DNA from: Sphingomonadaceae bacterium
Lineage (GTDB): Bacteria > Pseudomonadota > Alphaproteobacteria > Sphingomonadales > Sphingomonadaceae
Assembly: GCA_947473355.1 (NCBI GenBank)
Contig: CANJCQ010000020.1
Coordinates: 1-53,380, forward strand
Length of the DNA: 53,380 bases
Direction of reading: 5' to 3'
Within the stretch, counting starts at the first letter, position 1. Every line of letters starts with the position of its first letter. Shown in pieces: positions 34,365 to 42,305 of the stretch. The notes beneath the pieces are model-generated. The model saw only the letters and a list, made by a program, of their open reading frames with translations, ran no database searches and was not told where the DNA came from. The position numbers and the translations under genes are program-made.

Positions 34365-34383
34365 AAATCGGCTAGCCGGTTTT
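34365..34383 (+). terminator. Candidate terminator after the AraC gene
   Basis: A short stem AAATCGG / CCGGTTT around CTAG runs into TTTT. It lies 10 nt after the stop at 34355 and would end the Atm1-AraC transcript. The stem is short, so confidence is limited. Confidence 0.45.
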
Positions 34384-34437
34384 GAATTTCGCAGTGCCGG
34401 ACGCCGCGAATGCCTGCACAGGCTTGCGAACCGAACC

Positions 34438-35283
34438 ATGAAAGGCTTTCCCGTGGACCAGCACACCTCGCTATTGCAGACCGCAAAGGACATTTTCGTA
34501 GGCAGCCTCACCTTCGATCTGGGGCGCTACCTGATTGCAGCTTCGCTGATCGCGGGGCTGGTGTGGATTCTGCGCCGCACGAGCTGGGCCAGCCGCAAGA
34601 TCCAGAAACGCGAGGCGACCCGCGCCGATTTCCTTCGCGAATTTGGCGCGTCCTTGCGCACTGTGCTGGTCTATACCGTGCTCGCCGTGCCAATGGTCTG
34701 GGCTTTCCGCAATGGCTATCTGCCTGAGTATCGGGGCACGGTGACGCCGCTGACCTATGCCGGGTACCTCGCTGCGATCCTGCTGGCGCACGATGCATGG
34801 TTCTACTGGACGCACCGCGCGATGCACCATCCGCGCCTGTTCAAGACCTTCCACCGCCTGCACCACCGCACCGTCACACCGACACCCTGGACTGCCTACA
34901 GCTTCGCCATTCCCGAGGCCGCGGTGAGTTTCCTTTTCATGCCGCTCTACCTGGCGATCCTGCCGACGCCGAAGCCGGTTATCTTCGCGTTTCTTACTGT
35001 GATGATCCTGCGCAATGCCATGGGCCACGCCGGGCTGGAGCTGCACGCACGCGGCTGGGCGAGCCATCCCTTGCTCAAATGGATCAGCACGACGACCCAT
35101 CACGACCTGCATCATGCCGGCAGTTTCAACCACAATTTCGGGTTCTATTTCACCTGGTGGGACAAGCTGATGGGGACGGAGCACCCGGACTATGTGGCGA
35201 CTTATGACCGGGTGACTGCGCCTGCGAAGGCTCTGGAGCCTCAGCCCTTCACAACGTCCGCCTCGCCCCAGACCACGGCCTGA
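34438..35283 (+). CDS. Sterol desaturase/fatty acid hydroxylase family protein
   Basis: The product is 281 residues, an integral-membrane di-iron enzyme. The histidine boxes are HDAWFYWTHRAMHH, FKTFHRLHHRT and TTHHDLHHAGSFNHN, followed by the usual FYFTWWDKLMGTEHPDY. Four to six membrane segments surround them. The family hydroxylates or desaturates lipids, carotenoids or sterol-like molecules; which one cannot be said here. The start at 34438 is an ATG with no strong Shine-Dalgarno; TTG codons nearby are alternatives. Its 3' end overlaps the convergent DUF1737 gene by 43 bp. Confidence 0.9.
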   Translation: MKGFPVDQHTSLLQTAKDIFVGSLTFDLGRYLIAASLIAGLVWILRRTSWASRKIQKREATRADFLREFGASLRTVLVYTVLAVPMVWAFRNGYLPEYRGTVTPLTYAGYLAAILLAHDAWFYWTHRAMHHPRLFKTFHRLHHRTVTPTPWTAYSFAIPEAAVSFLFMPLYLAILPTPKPVIFAFLTVMILRNAMGHAGLELHARGWASHPLLKWISTTTHHDLHHAGSFNHNFGFYFTWWDKLMGTEHPDYVATYDRVTAPAKALEPQPFTTSASPQTTA

Positions 35284-35441
35284 GCTGCCTTCATGCAGTT
35301 GCTTTCGACATCCCAATGGATGCTGGGCGAGCCATAGAGCCGCCAGCCCTGCGCCAGCGCTTCGGAGACACGCTCGCAAAATGCGCGGTCGTCCTTGCCG
35401 GTGAGCAGGCGGTAGATGGGTTTGTCGTCGGGGGTTTGCAT
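35241..35441 (-). CDS. DUF1737 domain protein
   Basis: The product is 66 residues, read from the ATG at 35441; a GTG at 35450 would add three residues. YRLLTGKDDRAFCERVSEALAQGWRLYGSP and the later AAQAVVW fit the DUF1737 pattern, small alphaproteobacterial proteins with no known role. The gene overlaps the end of the hydroxylase gene on the other strand, so one of the two stops may be transcriptionally affected by the other. The fit is good for so short a frame, but the start is uncertain. Confidence 0.75.
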   Translation of the reverse strand: MQTPDDKPIYRLLTGKDDRAFCERVSEALAQGWRLYGSPSIHWDVESNCMKAAQAVVWGEADVVKG

Positions 35442-35485
35442 TCTTTGCACTTAGCGCAATCAAACCTCCTCTCCAAGCAGCGACA

Positions 35486-35630
35486 CCCTCCCCCTCGGGG
35501 GAGGGAAACCACGCATTGGTGAAAGGGAGCGGACAAAAAGCGCGCGGCAGCGCGCAGCCGCTGACGCGGCTTTCCTCGCTGGCCCCCTTCCGTCTCGCTG
35601 CGCGAGCCACCTCCCCCTTGGGGGAGTTTC
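35486..35630. repeat. REP-like element pair, family D, copy 1
   Basis: Hairpin one has perfect 9-bp arms CCCTCCCCC/GGGGGAGGG with a 2-nt loop (35486-35505). Hairpin two has 7-bp arms CTCCCCC/GGGGGAG (35611-35626). About 105 bp lie between them. The element fills the gap between the DUF1737 gene and hslU. The same motif type recurs at 36951, 39400 and 46553. Confidence 0.8.
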
Positions 35631-35632
35631 AG

Positions 35633-36946
35633 CTAGAGGATATATTTGCTGAGATCGCTGTCCTTCGCCAGCCCGTCGAGCCGCGCGCGCACATAGTCCG
35701 CATCGACTGTCACCGTCTCGCCCGCGCGGTCCTCTGCCTCGAAGCTCAATTCCTCGAGCAGCTTTTCCATCACCGTCTGCAAACGCCGCGCGCCGATGTT
35801 TTCGACGCTTTCGTTGACCTGTGCGGCGATGCGCGCGACTTCGCGCACGGCTTCGGGTGTGAAGACCACCGTGACCTTCTCGGTGCCCAGCAGCGCACAA
35901 TATTGCTCGACCAGATTGGCGCGGGTTTCGCTCAAGATTCGGACGAACTCTTCCTCGGTCAGCGCTTTCAGTTCGACCCGGATCGGCAGGCGGCCCTGCA
36001 GTTCGGGCAGCATGTCGCTCGGCTTGGCGATGTGGAAGGCGCCAGAGGCGATGAACAGCACGTGGTCGGTCTTCATCGGGCCATACTTGGTGGCCACTGT
36101 AGTTCCCTCGATCAGCGGCAGCAGATCGCGCTGCACGCCTTCGCGGCTGACCGAACCGCCGCGCACGTCGCTCACCGCGATCTTATCGATCTCGTCGAGA
36201 AAGACGATGCCGTTGGTCTCGGCATTGGCGAGCGCGACGCGCGCGACATCATCCTGGTCCATGCGCTTTTCGGCTTCTTCATCCACCAGCTTGTCCCAGG
36301 CCTCGGGCACCTTGAACTTGCGGCGTTTGAGGTTCTGTTTGCCCATGGCCTTCGACATCATGTCGCTGAGGTTGATCATGCCGACCCCACCGAATCCTGG
36401 GCCGCCCATGCCGGGGATGTCGAAGGGCATCTGGCCTGCATCTTCCACTTCGATCTCGACCTCGACATCGTTCATCGCGTTTTCGACGATGCGCTGGCGG
36501 AAGCTTTCGCGGGTGGCTTCGGAAGCGCCATCCCCGACCAGCGCTTTCAGCAGCCGGTCCATCGCCGCATGGCTGGCCGCCTCGCGCACGGCTTCGCGGC
36601 GGCGGTCTTTCTCCAGCCGGATCGCTTCCTCGACCAGATCACGCGCAATCTGTTCGACATCGCGGCCGACATAGCCGACCTCGGTGAACTTGGTCGCCTC
36701 GACCTTCACGAAAGGGGCTTCGGCCAGCTTGGCGAGGCGGCGCGAAATCTCGGTCTTGCCGCAGCCCGTCGGCCCGATCATCAGGATGTTCTTGGGGGTG
36801 ACTTCATCGCGCAGTTCGGGCGGCAGCTTCTGCCGGCGCCAGCGATTGCGCAAGGCCACGGCGACGGCGCGCTTGGCGTCCTGCTGGCCGACAATGTGCT
36901 CGTCGAGCGCGGCGACGATGGCTTTGGGGGTAAGGTTGTCGGTCAT
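35633..36946 (-). CDS. hslU: HslU, ATPase subunit of the HslUV protease
   Basis: The product is 437 residues, an AAA+ unfoldase that feeds proteins to Hsl[33 protein letters not shown] is the HslU start, GPTGCGKTE is Walker [10 protein letters not shown] is the pore loop, and LDEIDKI is Walker B. The insertion (I) domain lies between about 110 and 225. [18 protein letters not shown] and the C-terminal DLSKYIL, which docks into HslV, are present. It starts with GGAGG 6 nt upstream, directly after a hairpin of repeat family D. It is downstream of hslV, the usual order. Confidence 0.97.
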   Translation of the reverse strand: MTDNLTPKAIVAALDEHIVGQQDAKRAVAVALRNRWRRQKLPPELRDEVTPKNILMIGPTGCGKTEISRRLAKLAEAPFVKVEATKFTEVGYVGRDVEQIARDLVEEAIRLEKDRRREAVREAASHAAMDRLLKALVGDGASEATRESFRQRIVENAMNDVEVEIEVEDAGQMPFDIPGMGGPGFGGVGMINLSDMMSKAMGKQNLKRRKFKVPEAWDKLVDEEAEKRMDQDDVARVALANAETNGIVFLDEIDKIAVSDVRGGSVSREGVQRDLLPLIEGTTVATKYGPMKTDHVLFIASGAFHIAKPSDMLPELQGRLPIRVELKALTEEEFVRILSETRANLVEQYCALLGTEKVTVVFTPEAVREVARIAAQVNESVENIGARRLQTVMEKLLEELSFEAEDRAGETVTVDADYVRARLDGLAKDSDLSKYIL

Positions 36947-36950
36947 TCGA

Positions 36951-37056
36951 TCCTCCCCCCTCCCGCTTGCGGGAGGGGCTGGGGGTGGGTTTTTCGGGAC
37001 TGGGTGCAATCTTGCTGGCCCACCCCCGTCCCCTCCCGCAGGCGGGAGGGGAGTTG
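36951..37056. repeat. REP-like element pair, family D, between hslV and hslU
   Basis: Two near-identical hairpins with arms CCCCTCCCGC/GCGGGAGGGG: loop TT at 36957-36978 and loop AG at 37030-37051. They fill most of the 113-bp hslV-hslU gap. The first ends immediately beside the hslU Shine-Dalgarno (36951-36956 on the minus strand). Confidence 0.85.
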
Positions 37057-37059
37057 AGG

Positions 37060-37638
37060 TCAGCCTTCAATCACTTCCAGCGTCACCCGGTCATTGGTGA
37101 ACACGCAGACTTCTGCCGCCACGGCCATGGCCCGGCGCGCGATCTTTTCGGGGTCGTCTTCGTAATCAGACAGCGCCTTGGCCGCAGCCAGCGCATAGTT
37201 CCCGCCCGAGCCGATCGCGGCAATGGCAGTATCGCCTTTGGCTTCGGGCTCCAGCACATCGCCGTTGCCGGTGAGGATCAGCATGACCTCGGCATCCGCC
37301 ACGATCATCAGCGCTTCTAGGTTGCGCAAATACTTGTCGGTACGCCAGTCCTTGGCCAATTCCACCGCGGCGCGCATCAGCTGGCCGCGATGTTGCTCGA
37401 GCTTCTTTTCGAGCCGCTCGAACAGAGTGAAAGCGTCCGCCGTTGCGCCTGCAAAACCGGCAATCACCTTCTCGCCCTCACCGATGCGGCGCACCTTGCG
37501 GGCATTAGGCTTCATCACGGTGTTGCCCATCGACACCTGGCCATCGCCCGCGATCACGGTCTTGCCACCGCGCTTGACACCGATGATGGTGGTTCCGTGC
37601 CACTGGATCAGGCCGTGGCTCGCCATGCTGTCATTCAT
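37060..37638 (-). CDS. hslV: HslV, peptidase subunit of the HslUV protease
   Basis: The product is 192 residues. The catalytic Thr is the first or second T of [13 protein letters not shown], at about residues 16-17, so a short propeptide of about 15 residues is removed, as in other alphaproteobacterial Hsl[25 protein letters not shown] carries the structural Lys/Gly pattern of the family, and [12 protein letters not shown] is a later landmark. HslV forms double hexamers capped by HslU for ATP-dependent proteolysis. An alternative start four residues in is possible. The gene is cotranscribed with hslU. Confidence 0.96.
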   Translation of the reverse strand: MNDSMASHGLIQWHGTTIIGVKRGGKTVIAGDGQVSMGNTVMKPNARKVRRIGEGEKVIAGFAGATADAFTLFERLEKKLEQHRGQLMRAAVELAKDWRTDKYLRNLEALMIVADAEVMLILTGNGDVLEPEAKGDTAIAAIGSGGNYALAAAKALSDYEDDPEKIARRAMAVAAEVCVFTNDRVTLEVIEG

Positions 37639-37674
37639 GCGAGCCGATATATGCTCGCATCACCAGGGTTCAAG

Positions 37675-38178
37675 TTAACTTCCGTTCGGGCCGCGACCAC
37701 CGCCACCGCCGCCACCGCCGCCTTCACCCATACCCGGCGCACCGACCGAGCCGATGTTGCCGAACAGATCTTCAAGGAACCCGCGGTTGCGGCCCAGCGT
37801 CTCGGTCTTGTGGCCATCAGGATCGAGCCGCGCGACGCGTTCCATGCCGGCGCGATCAACTCCGGTGACATTGCCTGCCGCATCGAAGCGGACACGCAAG
37901 ATGGTCTGATTGCCCGTTTGCGGACGCTTGAAGGCGGTCTGCCGGGTATCCTGCGACACATAATACCAGCTGGCCTCGCCGAACTGGCTGACAAAGGTGG
38001 GCCGACCCAGCGAGCGTTCGACAGAAGTTTTGTTGTCGGTTCCGGCCTGCACCGAATCGATCAAGGCCTGATCGATCAGATAGCCGCGATGGTCGCGGAT
38101 CGAGGAGCAGCCAGTGGCGAGAACCGCCAGCGCCGCAACGGCGAAGAGGCTCTGCGCTGTTCGCCCATAGTGCCGCAT
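37675..38178 (-). CDS. bamE: BamE-like outer-membrane assembly lipoprotein (SmpA/OmlA)
   Basis: The product is 167 residues. The signal peptide ends in the lipobox LATGC, followed by SSIRDHRGYLIDQALIDSVQ. The SmpA/OmlA domain covers about 25-115: VERSLGRPTFVSQFGEASWYYVSQDT and RVRFDAAGNVTGVD. BamE supports the BAM complex in inserting beta-barrel proteins. The C-terminus is a Gly tract ([17 protein letters not shown]), not part of the domain. The frame extends upstream but the ATG at 38178 gives the signal peptide. It is followed by hslV after 36 bp and is divergent from the chaperone gene. Confidence 0.88.
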   Translation of the reverse strand: MRHYGRTAQSLFAVAALAVLATGCSSIRDHRGYLIDQALIDSVQAGTDNKTSVERSLGRPTFVSQFGEASWYYVSQDTRQTAFKRPQTGNQTILRVRFDAAGNVTGVDRAGMERVARLDPDGHKTETLGRNRGFLEDLFGNIGSVGAPGMGEGGGGGGGGGRGPNGS

Positions 38179-38319
38179 AATCGGTAAACTCCATTGCCAG
38201 CTGCCCGCGCAACCGTGTAACGGCGAGAGCCTTACTGCCCTGCGCCCGGTATCGCAATCCCATCGCAATCGCTTTGGCCAAGCGATCTGACAAACCGGGG
38301 TTGAATTGCCGCTGAACGA

Positions 38320-38868
38320 ATGGAGCACCCGCGCTTGAACTTACTCTCCCGCCTGCTCGGCCCATTCAATCTGAAGATGGGGGGTTCAGATGACCGCGCG
38401 CCAGTGCGCCCCTTGTGGCACTGGTCAGTGGCTGAAGCGCGCGCGCCCGAGTGGTATGCGAGCTGCGGCATTGCTGACAGCCTGCCCGGGCGGTTTGACG
38501 CGCTGACTCTGGTGCTTGCCACGATCATGCTGCGGATGGAGCGCGAAGAGGCGCTGATCGGGCCAAGCGCGCTGCTGGCCGAACTGTTTGTCGAGGATAT
38601 GGACGGGCAACTGCGCCAGGCCGGAGTCGGCGATCTGGTGGTGGGCAAGCGCATCGGCAAGCTGATGGGGGCGCTGGGCGGACGGATCGCGGCGCTGCGT
38701 GAGGGGCTGGCGGCGGATGATGCGGCATTGGCCGAAGTCGCGCGTCGCAATGCCACCATGATCGAGGGCAGTGATCCGGCAAAGATCGCGGCACGGCTGC
38801 GCCTGTTGGCGGGCCGACTTGGCGGCGTATCGGGTGAAGAACTGCTCGCGGGGAACGTGCCCGCATGA
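38320..38868 (+). CDS. Ubiquinol-cytochrome c chaperone family protein
   Basis: The product is 182 residues and belongs to the family of yeast Cbp3 and UQCC1, needed for assembly of cytochrome b in the bc1 complex. The typical pattern is LLSRLLGPF at the start, WHWSVAEARAPEWYASCGIADSLPGRFDAL, then MDGQLRQAGVGDLVVGKRIGKLMGALGGR. The start at 38320 is an ATG; a TTG 15 nt downstream could also serve. It is coupled by a 4-nt overlap to the YceD gene, a pairing common in alphaproteobacteria. Confidence 0.87.
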   Translation: MEHPRLNLLSRLLGPFNLKMGGSDDRAPVRPLWHWSVAEARAPEWYASCGIADSLPGRFDALTLVLATIMLRMEREEALIGPSALLAELFVEDMDGQLRQAGVGDLVVGKRIGKLMGALGGRIAALREGLAADDAALAEVARRNATMIEGSDPAKIAARLRLLAGRLGGVSGEELLAGNVPA

Positions 38869-39392
38869 GCGCGGCCGGCATGGCACCACCGGAATTCTCG
38901 CGGCCTGTCGACGTGCGGCAGGTCGAAGGCAAACACATGCAGCTGACCGCCAGCCCGGAAGAATGCGCCGCGCTGGCCGGCCGCTTCGGTCTGGTGCGGA
39001 TCGAACGGCTGGCGGCGGAACTGGTGCTGGCACGATCCGAGAATGGCGCCGAGGGGCACGGGCAATTGCAGGCGGCGATTGTCCAGACCTGCGCGGTTTC
39101 GGGCGAGGACCTGCCGGTCACCATCGACGAGCCGATTTTCTTCCGCTTTGTTGCGGCACAGGGTGAGCGCGCGCCCGACGAGGAAGTGGAAATCGCGCTC
39201 GATGACTGCGACGAGATCGAATTTTCGGGGACCATGATCGATATTGGCGAGGCCGTGGCGCAGAGCCTGGCCTTGGCGATCGATCCTTTTGCAGTTGGCC
39301 CGAATGCCGAGGAAGTGCGGCGCAAGGCCGGGCTGCTGGACGAAGCGGCGGCGGGGCCGTTTGCCGCGCTGGCTGCGCTTAAGGGGAAGTAG
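38865..39392 (+). CDS. YceD family protein (DUF177)
   Basis: The product is 175 residues. The YceD pattern is the central QTCAVSGEDLPVTIDEP segment, with a Cys that in homologues precedes a CSL motif, and the acidic DDCDEIEFSGTMIDIGEAVAQSLALAIDPF ending. In many bacteria YceD influences 23S rRNA maturation and precedes rpmF; in plants the homologue is DUF177A. Here no rpmF or plsX follows, and the next gene is convergent ssb. It overlaps the chaperone gene by 4 nt. Confidence 0.85.
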   Translation: MSAAGMAPPEFSRPVDVRQVEGKHMQLTASPEECAALAGRFGLVRIERLAAELVLARSENGAEGHGQLQAAIVQTCAVSGEDLPVTIDEPIFFRFVAAQGERAPDEEVEIALDDCDEIEFSGTMIDIGEAVAQSLALAIDPFAVGPNAEEVRRKAGLLDEAAAGPFAALAALKGK

Positions 39393-39399
39393 AGTTGAC

Positions 39400-39585
39400 C
39401 TTCTCCTCCCCCTTGATGGGGGAGGGATACGAAGGCTTGGTGAGCACAGCGAACCTAGCCGCAGTTGGGTGGGGGTGTGGTCTCGGACATGCATAGCGGA
39501 TGCGGGACAATCACCCCCATCCAACTACGCCTAACCCTCTGCGAGGGTAAGGCTCCATATCCTTCCCCCATCAAGGGGGAAGAAG
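39400..39585. repeat. REP-like element pair, family D, nested arms
   Basis: Outer arms of about 28 bp (39400-39430 and 39558-39585) contain CCCCCTTGATGGGGGA-type palindromes. Inside them, GTTGGGTGGGGGTG and CACCCCCATCCAAC form a second inverted pair. The element fills the gap between the YceD gene and the convergent ssb gene. Confidence 0.8.
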
Positions 39586-39597
39586 CTAACGCAAACC

Positions 39598-40113
39598 TCA
39601 AAACGGAATATCGTCGTCGAGATCGTCGGCCATGCTCTGACCGCCACCGCCGCCAGCAGGCTTGCCGCCCCAATCATTGCCGCCGCCGCCCGAGCTGGCA
39701 CCGCCACCCCAGTCGTTGCCGCCGCCAGAGCGCTGTCCGCCACCGCCGCCGCCGCCGCCGGGTGCACCATCAAGCATGGTCAGCACGCCGCCCATGCCGC
39801 CGACGGACACTTCGGTCGAATAGCGATCATTGCCCTGTGCATCCTGCCATTTGCGGGTGCGCAGCTGGCCTTCGATATAGATCTTGCTGCCCTTTTTGAG
39901 GAAGCGTTCGGCAACGCCGACCAGACCGTCCGAATTGAGCACCACGGTGTGCCACTCGGTGCGCTCTTTTTTCTCGCCGGTGTTCTTGTCTTTCCAGTTT
40001 TCTGATGTGGCGATGCGCAGGTTGGCGATGCGGCCGCCGTTCTGGAAGCTCTTCACTTCGGGGTCCGCGCCCAGATTGCCGATCAGGATGACCTTGTTGA
40101 CGCTGCCTGCCAT
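39598..40113 (-). CDS. ssb: Single-stranded DNA-binding protein
   Basis: The product is 171 residues. An N-terminal OB fold (about 1-110) begins with [19 protein letters not shown] and contains TEWHTVVL and [21 protein letters not shown] Gly-rich flexible linker follows (GGGGGGG blocks), then the acidic tip DDLDDDIPF that recruits repair and replication partners. SSB tetramers protect single strands. The linker contains repeated GNDWGG units. It is minus strand, next to feoB 15 bp away. Confidence 0.97.
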   Translation of the reverse strand: MAGSVNKVILIGNLGADPEVKSFQNGGRIANLRIATSENWKDKNTGEKKERTEWHTVVLNSDGLVGVAERFLKKGSKIYIEGQLRTRKWQDAQGNDRYSTEVSVGGMGGVLTMLDGAPGGGGGGGGQRSGGGNDWGGGASSGGGGNDWGGKPAGGGGGQSMADDLDDDIPF

Positions 40114-40128
40114 TGTGTTCTCGCTCTC

Positions 40129-41985
40129 TTACAACCCGAGCGCGACGGCGCTCCAATAGGTGATTCCCGCGAAGATGTAGGCCAGTGCGAACAGGTAGAG
40201 CAACATGAAGCCGGGCCATTTCCACCCGTTTGTTTCGCGCCGGGTGACAGCGATGGTCGAAAGGCACTGCGGCGCGAAGACGAACCAGGCGAGGAAGGCC
40301 AGCGCAGTCGGCAATGACCAGTGGGCCTTGAGCTGGCTACCCAGTGCAATCGCGGTGGCATCGTCGCCCTTGGCATCGATGGCATAGGTCGTCGCCAGCG
40401 AGCTTACTGCCACTTCGCGCGCCGCCATAGCCGGGATCAGCGCCAGGGCAATGTCACGGTTGAAGCCGATCGGTTCGACCACCAGGGCAAGGCCATTGGC
40501 CACATGTCCGGCGATCGAGGCATCGACCTGGCTTTCGCCCGGCGCCGCACGCGGGAAGTTGAGCAGCAGCCACAGGATCACTGCGACCGTGAAGATAATC
40601 GTGCCGGCGCGGCGCATGAAGATCCAGGCGCGCTGATATAGCCCGATGGCCAGGTCCTTGACGCGCGGCATCTGATATTTGGGCAGCTCCATGATGAAGC
40701 CACTCGCCGCGCCCTTGGTGAGCGAGCTGCGCAGCACCATGGCCACCACCATCGCGCCCAGAATACCGCTGACATAGAGCACGAACAGCACCAGCCCCTG
40801 CAATCCAATCAGGTTTAGGCCAATTCCCGGGCCGACCGTGCGGGCTGGAATGAAAGCAGCGATGATCACTGCATAAACCGGCAGCCGCGCCGAACAGGTC
40901 ATCATCGGGGCGATCAGGATGGTAGTCAGCCGGTCTCTGGGATCGGTGATGCCGCGGGTCGCCATGATGCCGGGAATGGCGCAGGCGAAGCTGGAGAGCA
41001 GCGGGATGAAGCTGCGGCCCGACAGGCCAACGCCCGCCATCATCCTGTCCATCAGAAAGGCCGCGCGTGCCATATAGCCCGAGGCTTCGAGCGCCAGGAT
41101 GAAAAAGAACAGGATCAGGATCTGCGGCAGGAACACCACCACCGAGCCGACGCCAGAGAGGATACCGTCGGTCAGCAGGTCACGGAACAGGCTGGGGGGC
41201 ATGATATTGCGCACTTGCACCCCGAGCCAGTCGACGCCGCCCTGCAGCGCATCGGCAAAGGGCGTCGCTCCGGCGAACACTGCCTGGAACACCACGAACA
41301 GCAGAGCGAACAGAATCAGCGGTCCCATCCACGGATGGAGCAGCACCTGGTCGAGCCTGGCATGCAGTCGGTGTTTGCTGGTTTCGGAGAGGATCGCGCT
41401 GCCGGCAATGGTCTGCGCGGTGAGCCGCCGTTCGGCCATGAATTCGTGGGGGCCGCGCGGGCTGGGCCCCCGCGCTTCGGCCTCGGCAATGGCTTGCGTC
41501 AGCTCGGCGAGCCCCTTGCGGCGCACTGCGACAGTCGGGATCACTGGCACGCCGAGCTCGCTCGCCAAGGCGGCAGGGTCGATGGTGAGGCCATCACGCT
41601 CCGCCAGATCGAGCATGTTGAGCGCGACGACTGTCGGCTTGCCAAGCTCGATCAGTTCGAGTGCAAAGACCAGATGCTGCTCGAGGTTGGAGGCATCGAG
41701 CACTATCACCAGCACTTCTGGCGCCGCTTCGCCCGGGAACAGGCCGAGCACGACCTTGCGGGTAACCTCTTCATCGGGGCTGGTCGCATCGAGGCCATAG
41801 GAGCCGGGCAGATCGGTCAGTTCGACCGGCTCGCCCGAAGGCAGCACCAGCCGCCCGGACTTGCGCTCGACAGTGACCCCGGCATAGTTGGCGATCTTCT
41901 GGCGCGCGCCGGTCAACGCGTTGAACAGCGCGCTTTTGCCCGCGTTAGGATTGCCGACCAGTGCGGCGGTGCGAAAATTGCTCAT
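40129..41985 (-). CDS. feoB: FeoB ferrous iron transporter
   Basis: The product is 618 residues. A cytosolic G domain has GNPNAGKSALFN (G1), DLPGSYGLDATSPDEEV (G3), and NMLD (G4), followed by a helical region and a membrane domain with gates: SGVGSVVVFLPQILILFFF and, in the second half, AMAAREVAVSSLATTYAID. FeoB brings Fe2+ into the cell under low oxygen. FeoA lies directly upstream on the same strand, 17 bp away; no feoC is present. The Fur-box-like site before feoA probably controls both. The length is shorter than E. coli FeoB (about 770), as usual in this clade. Confidence 0.95.
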   Translation of the reverse strand: MSNFRTAALVGNPNAGKSALFNALTGARQKIANYAGVTVERKSGRLVLPSGEPVELTDLPGSYGLDATSPDEEVTRKVVLGLFPGEAAPEVLVIVLDASNLEQHLVFALELIELGKPTVVALNMLDLAERDGLTIDPAALASELGVPVIPTVAVRRKGLAELTQAIAEAEARGPSPRGPHEFMAERRLTAQTIAGSAILSETSKHRLHARLDQVLLHPWMGPLILFALLFVVFQAVFAGATPFADALQGGVDWLGVQVRNIMPPSLFRDLLTDGILSGVGSVVVFLPQILILFFFILALEASGYMARAAFLMDRMMAGVGLSGRSFIPLLSSFACAIPGIMATRGITDPRDRLTTILIAPMMTCSARLPVYAVIIAAFIPARTVGPGIGLNLIGLQGLVLFVLYVSGILGAMVVAMVLRSSLTKGAASGFIMELPKYQMPRVKDLAIGLYQRAWIFMRRAGTIIFTVAVILWLLLNFPRAAPGESQVDASIAGHVANGLALVVEPIGFNRDIALALIPAMAAREVAVSSLATTYAIDAKGDDATAIALGSQLKAHWSLPTALAFLAWFVFAPQCLSTIAVTRRETNGWKWPGFMLLYLFALAYIFAGITYWSAVALGL

Positions 41986-42002
41986 TGGATCTTGGCCATG
42001 GC

Positions 42003-42242
42003 CTAGATTTCTTCGACTTGCATGGCGCGAGCATGGCTGCGGCGCAGCGCCACGGTCATCCGGCCAATCGTCAGCGCCAGCGGATCGCCGCCGCCGAACA
42101 CCCCGCGATGGGCAAGCGCGACCTGCGCGCCAAGATCAATGCCGAGCGCGCGCAGCCGCTGTGCCTCATCGTCAGCGAGCAGCGACCAGTCGATCGCGAC
42201 AATGCGCGCCCTGGGGCCAAGCGGGAGATGATCGAGGGTCAT
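42003..42242 (-). CDS. feoA: FeoA, FeoB partner with SH3-like fold
   Basis: The product is 79 residues, SH3-like: MTLDHLPLGPRARIVAID is the typical start and GVFGGGDPLALTIGRMTVALRRSHA the second half. FeoA is thought to bind FeoB and modulate it. A TTG at 42278 would add 12 residues but overlaps the palindrome proposed as a Fur site, so the ATG at 42242 is preferred. The ribosome-binding sequence is weak. Confidence 0.88.
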   Translation of the reverse strand: MTLDHLPLGPRARIVAIDWSLLADDEAQRLRALGIDLGAQVALAHRGVFGGGDPLALTIGRMTVALRRSHARAMQVEEI

Positions 42243-42271
42243 GCCACTGCCGCTGCCATATCGCGGGGCTA

Positions 42272-42290
42272 ATTGCAACTCATTCGCAAT
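42272..42290 (-). promoter_or_regulatory. Fur-box-like palindrome upstream of feoAB
   Basis: The 19-bp site ATTGCGAATGAGTTGCAAT has half-sites ATTGCGAAT and ATTGCAACT agreeing at 7 of 9 positions around a central G. It resembles the Fur-binding pattern of alphaproteobacterial iron genes and lies 30 bp before the feoA start. Fur repression when iron is plentiful would follow. Confidence 0.6.
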
Positions 42291-42305
42291 AGTTAATGTG
42301 CGCGG

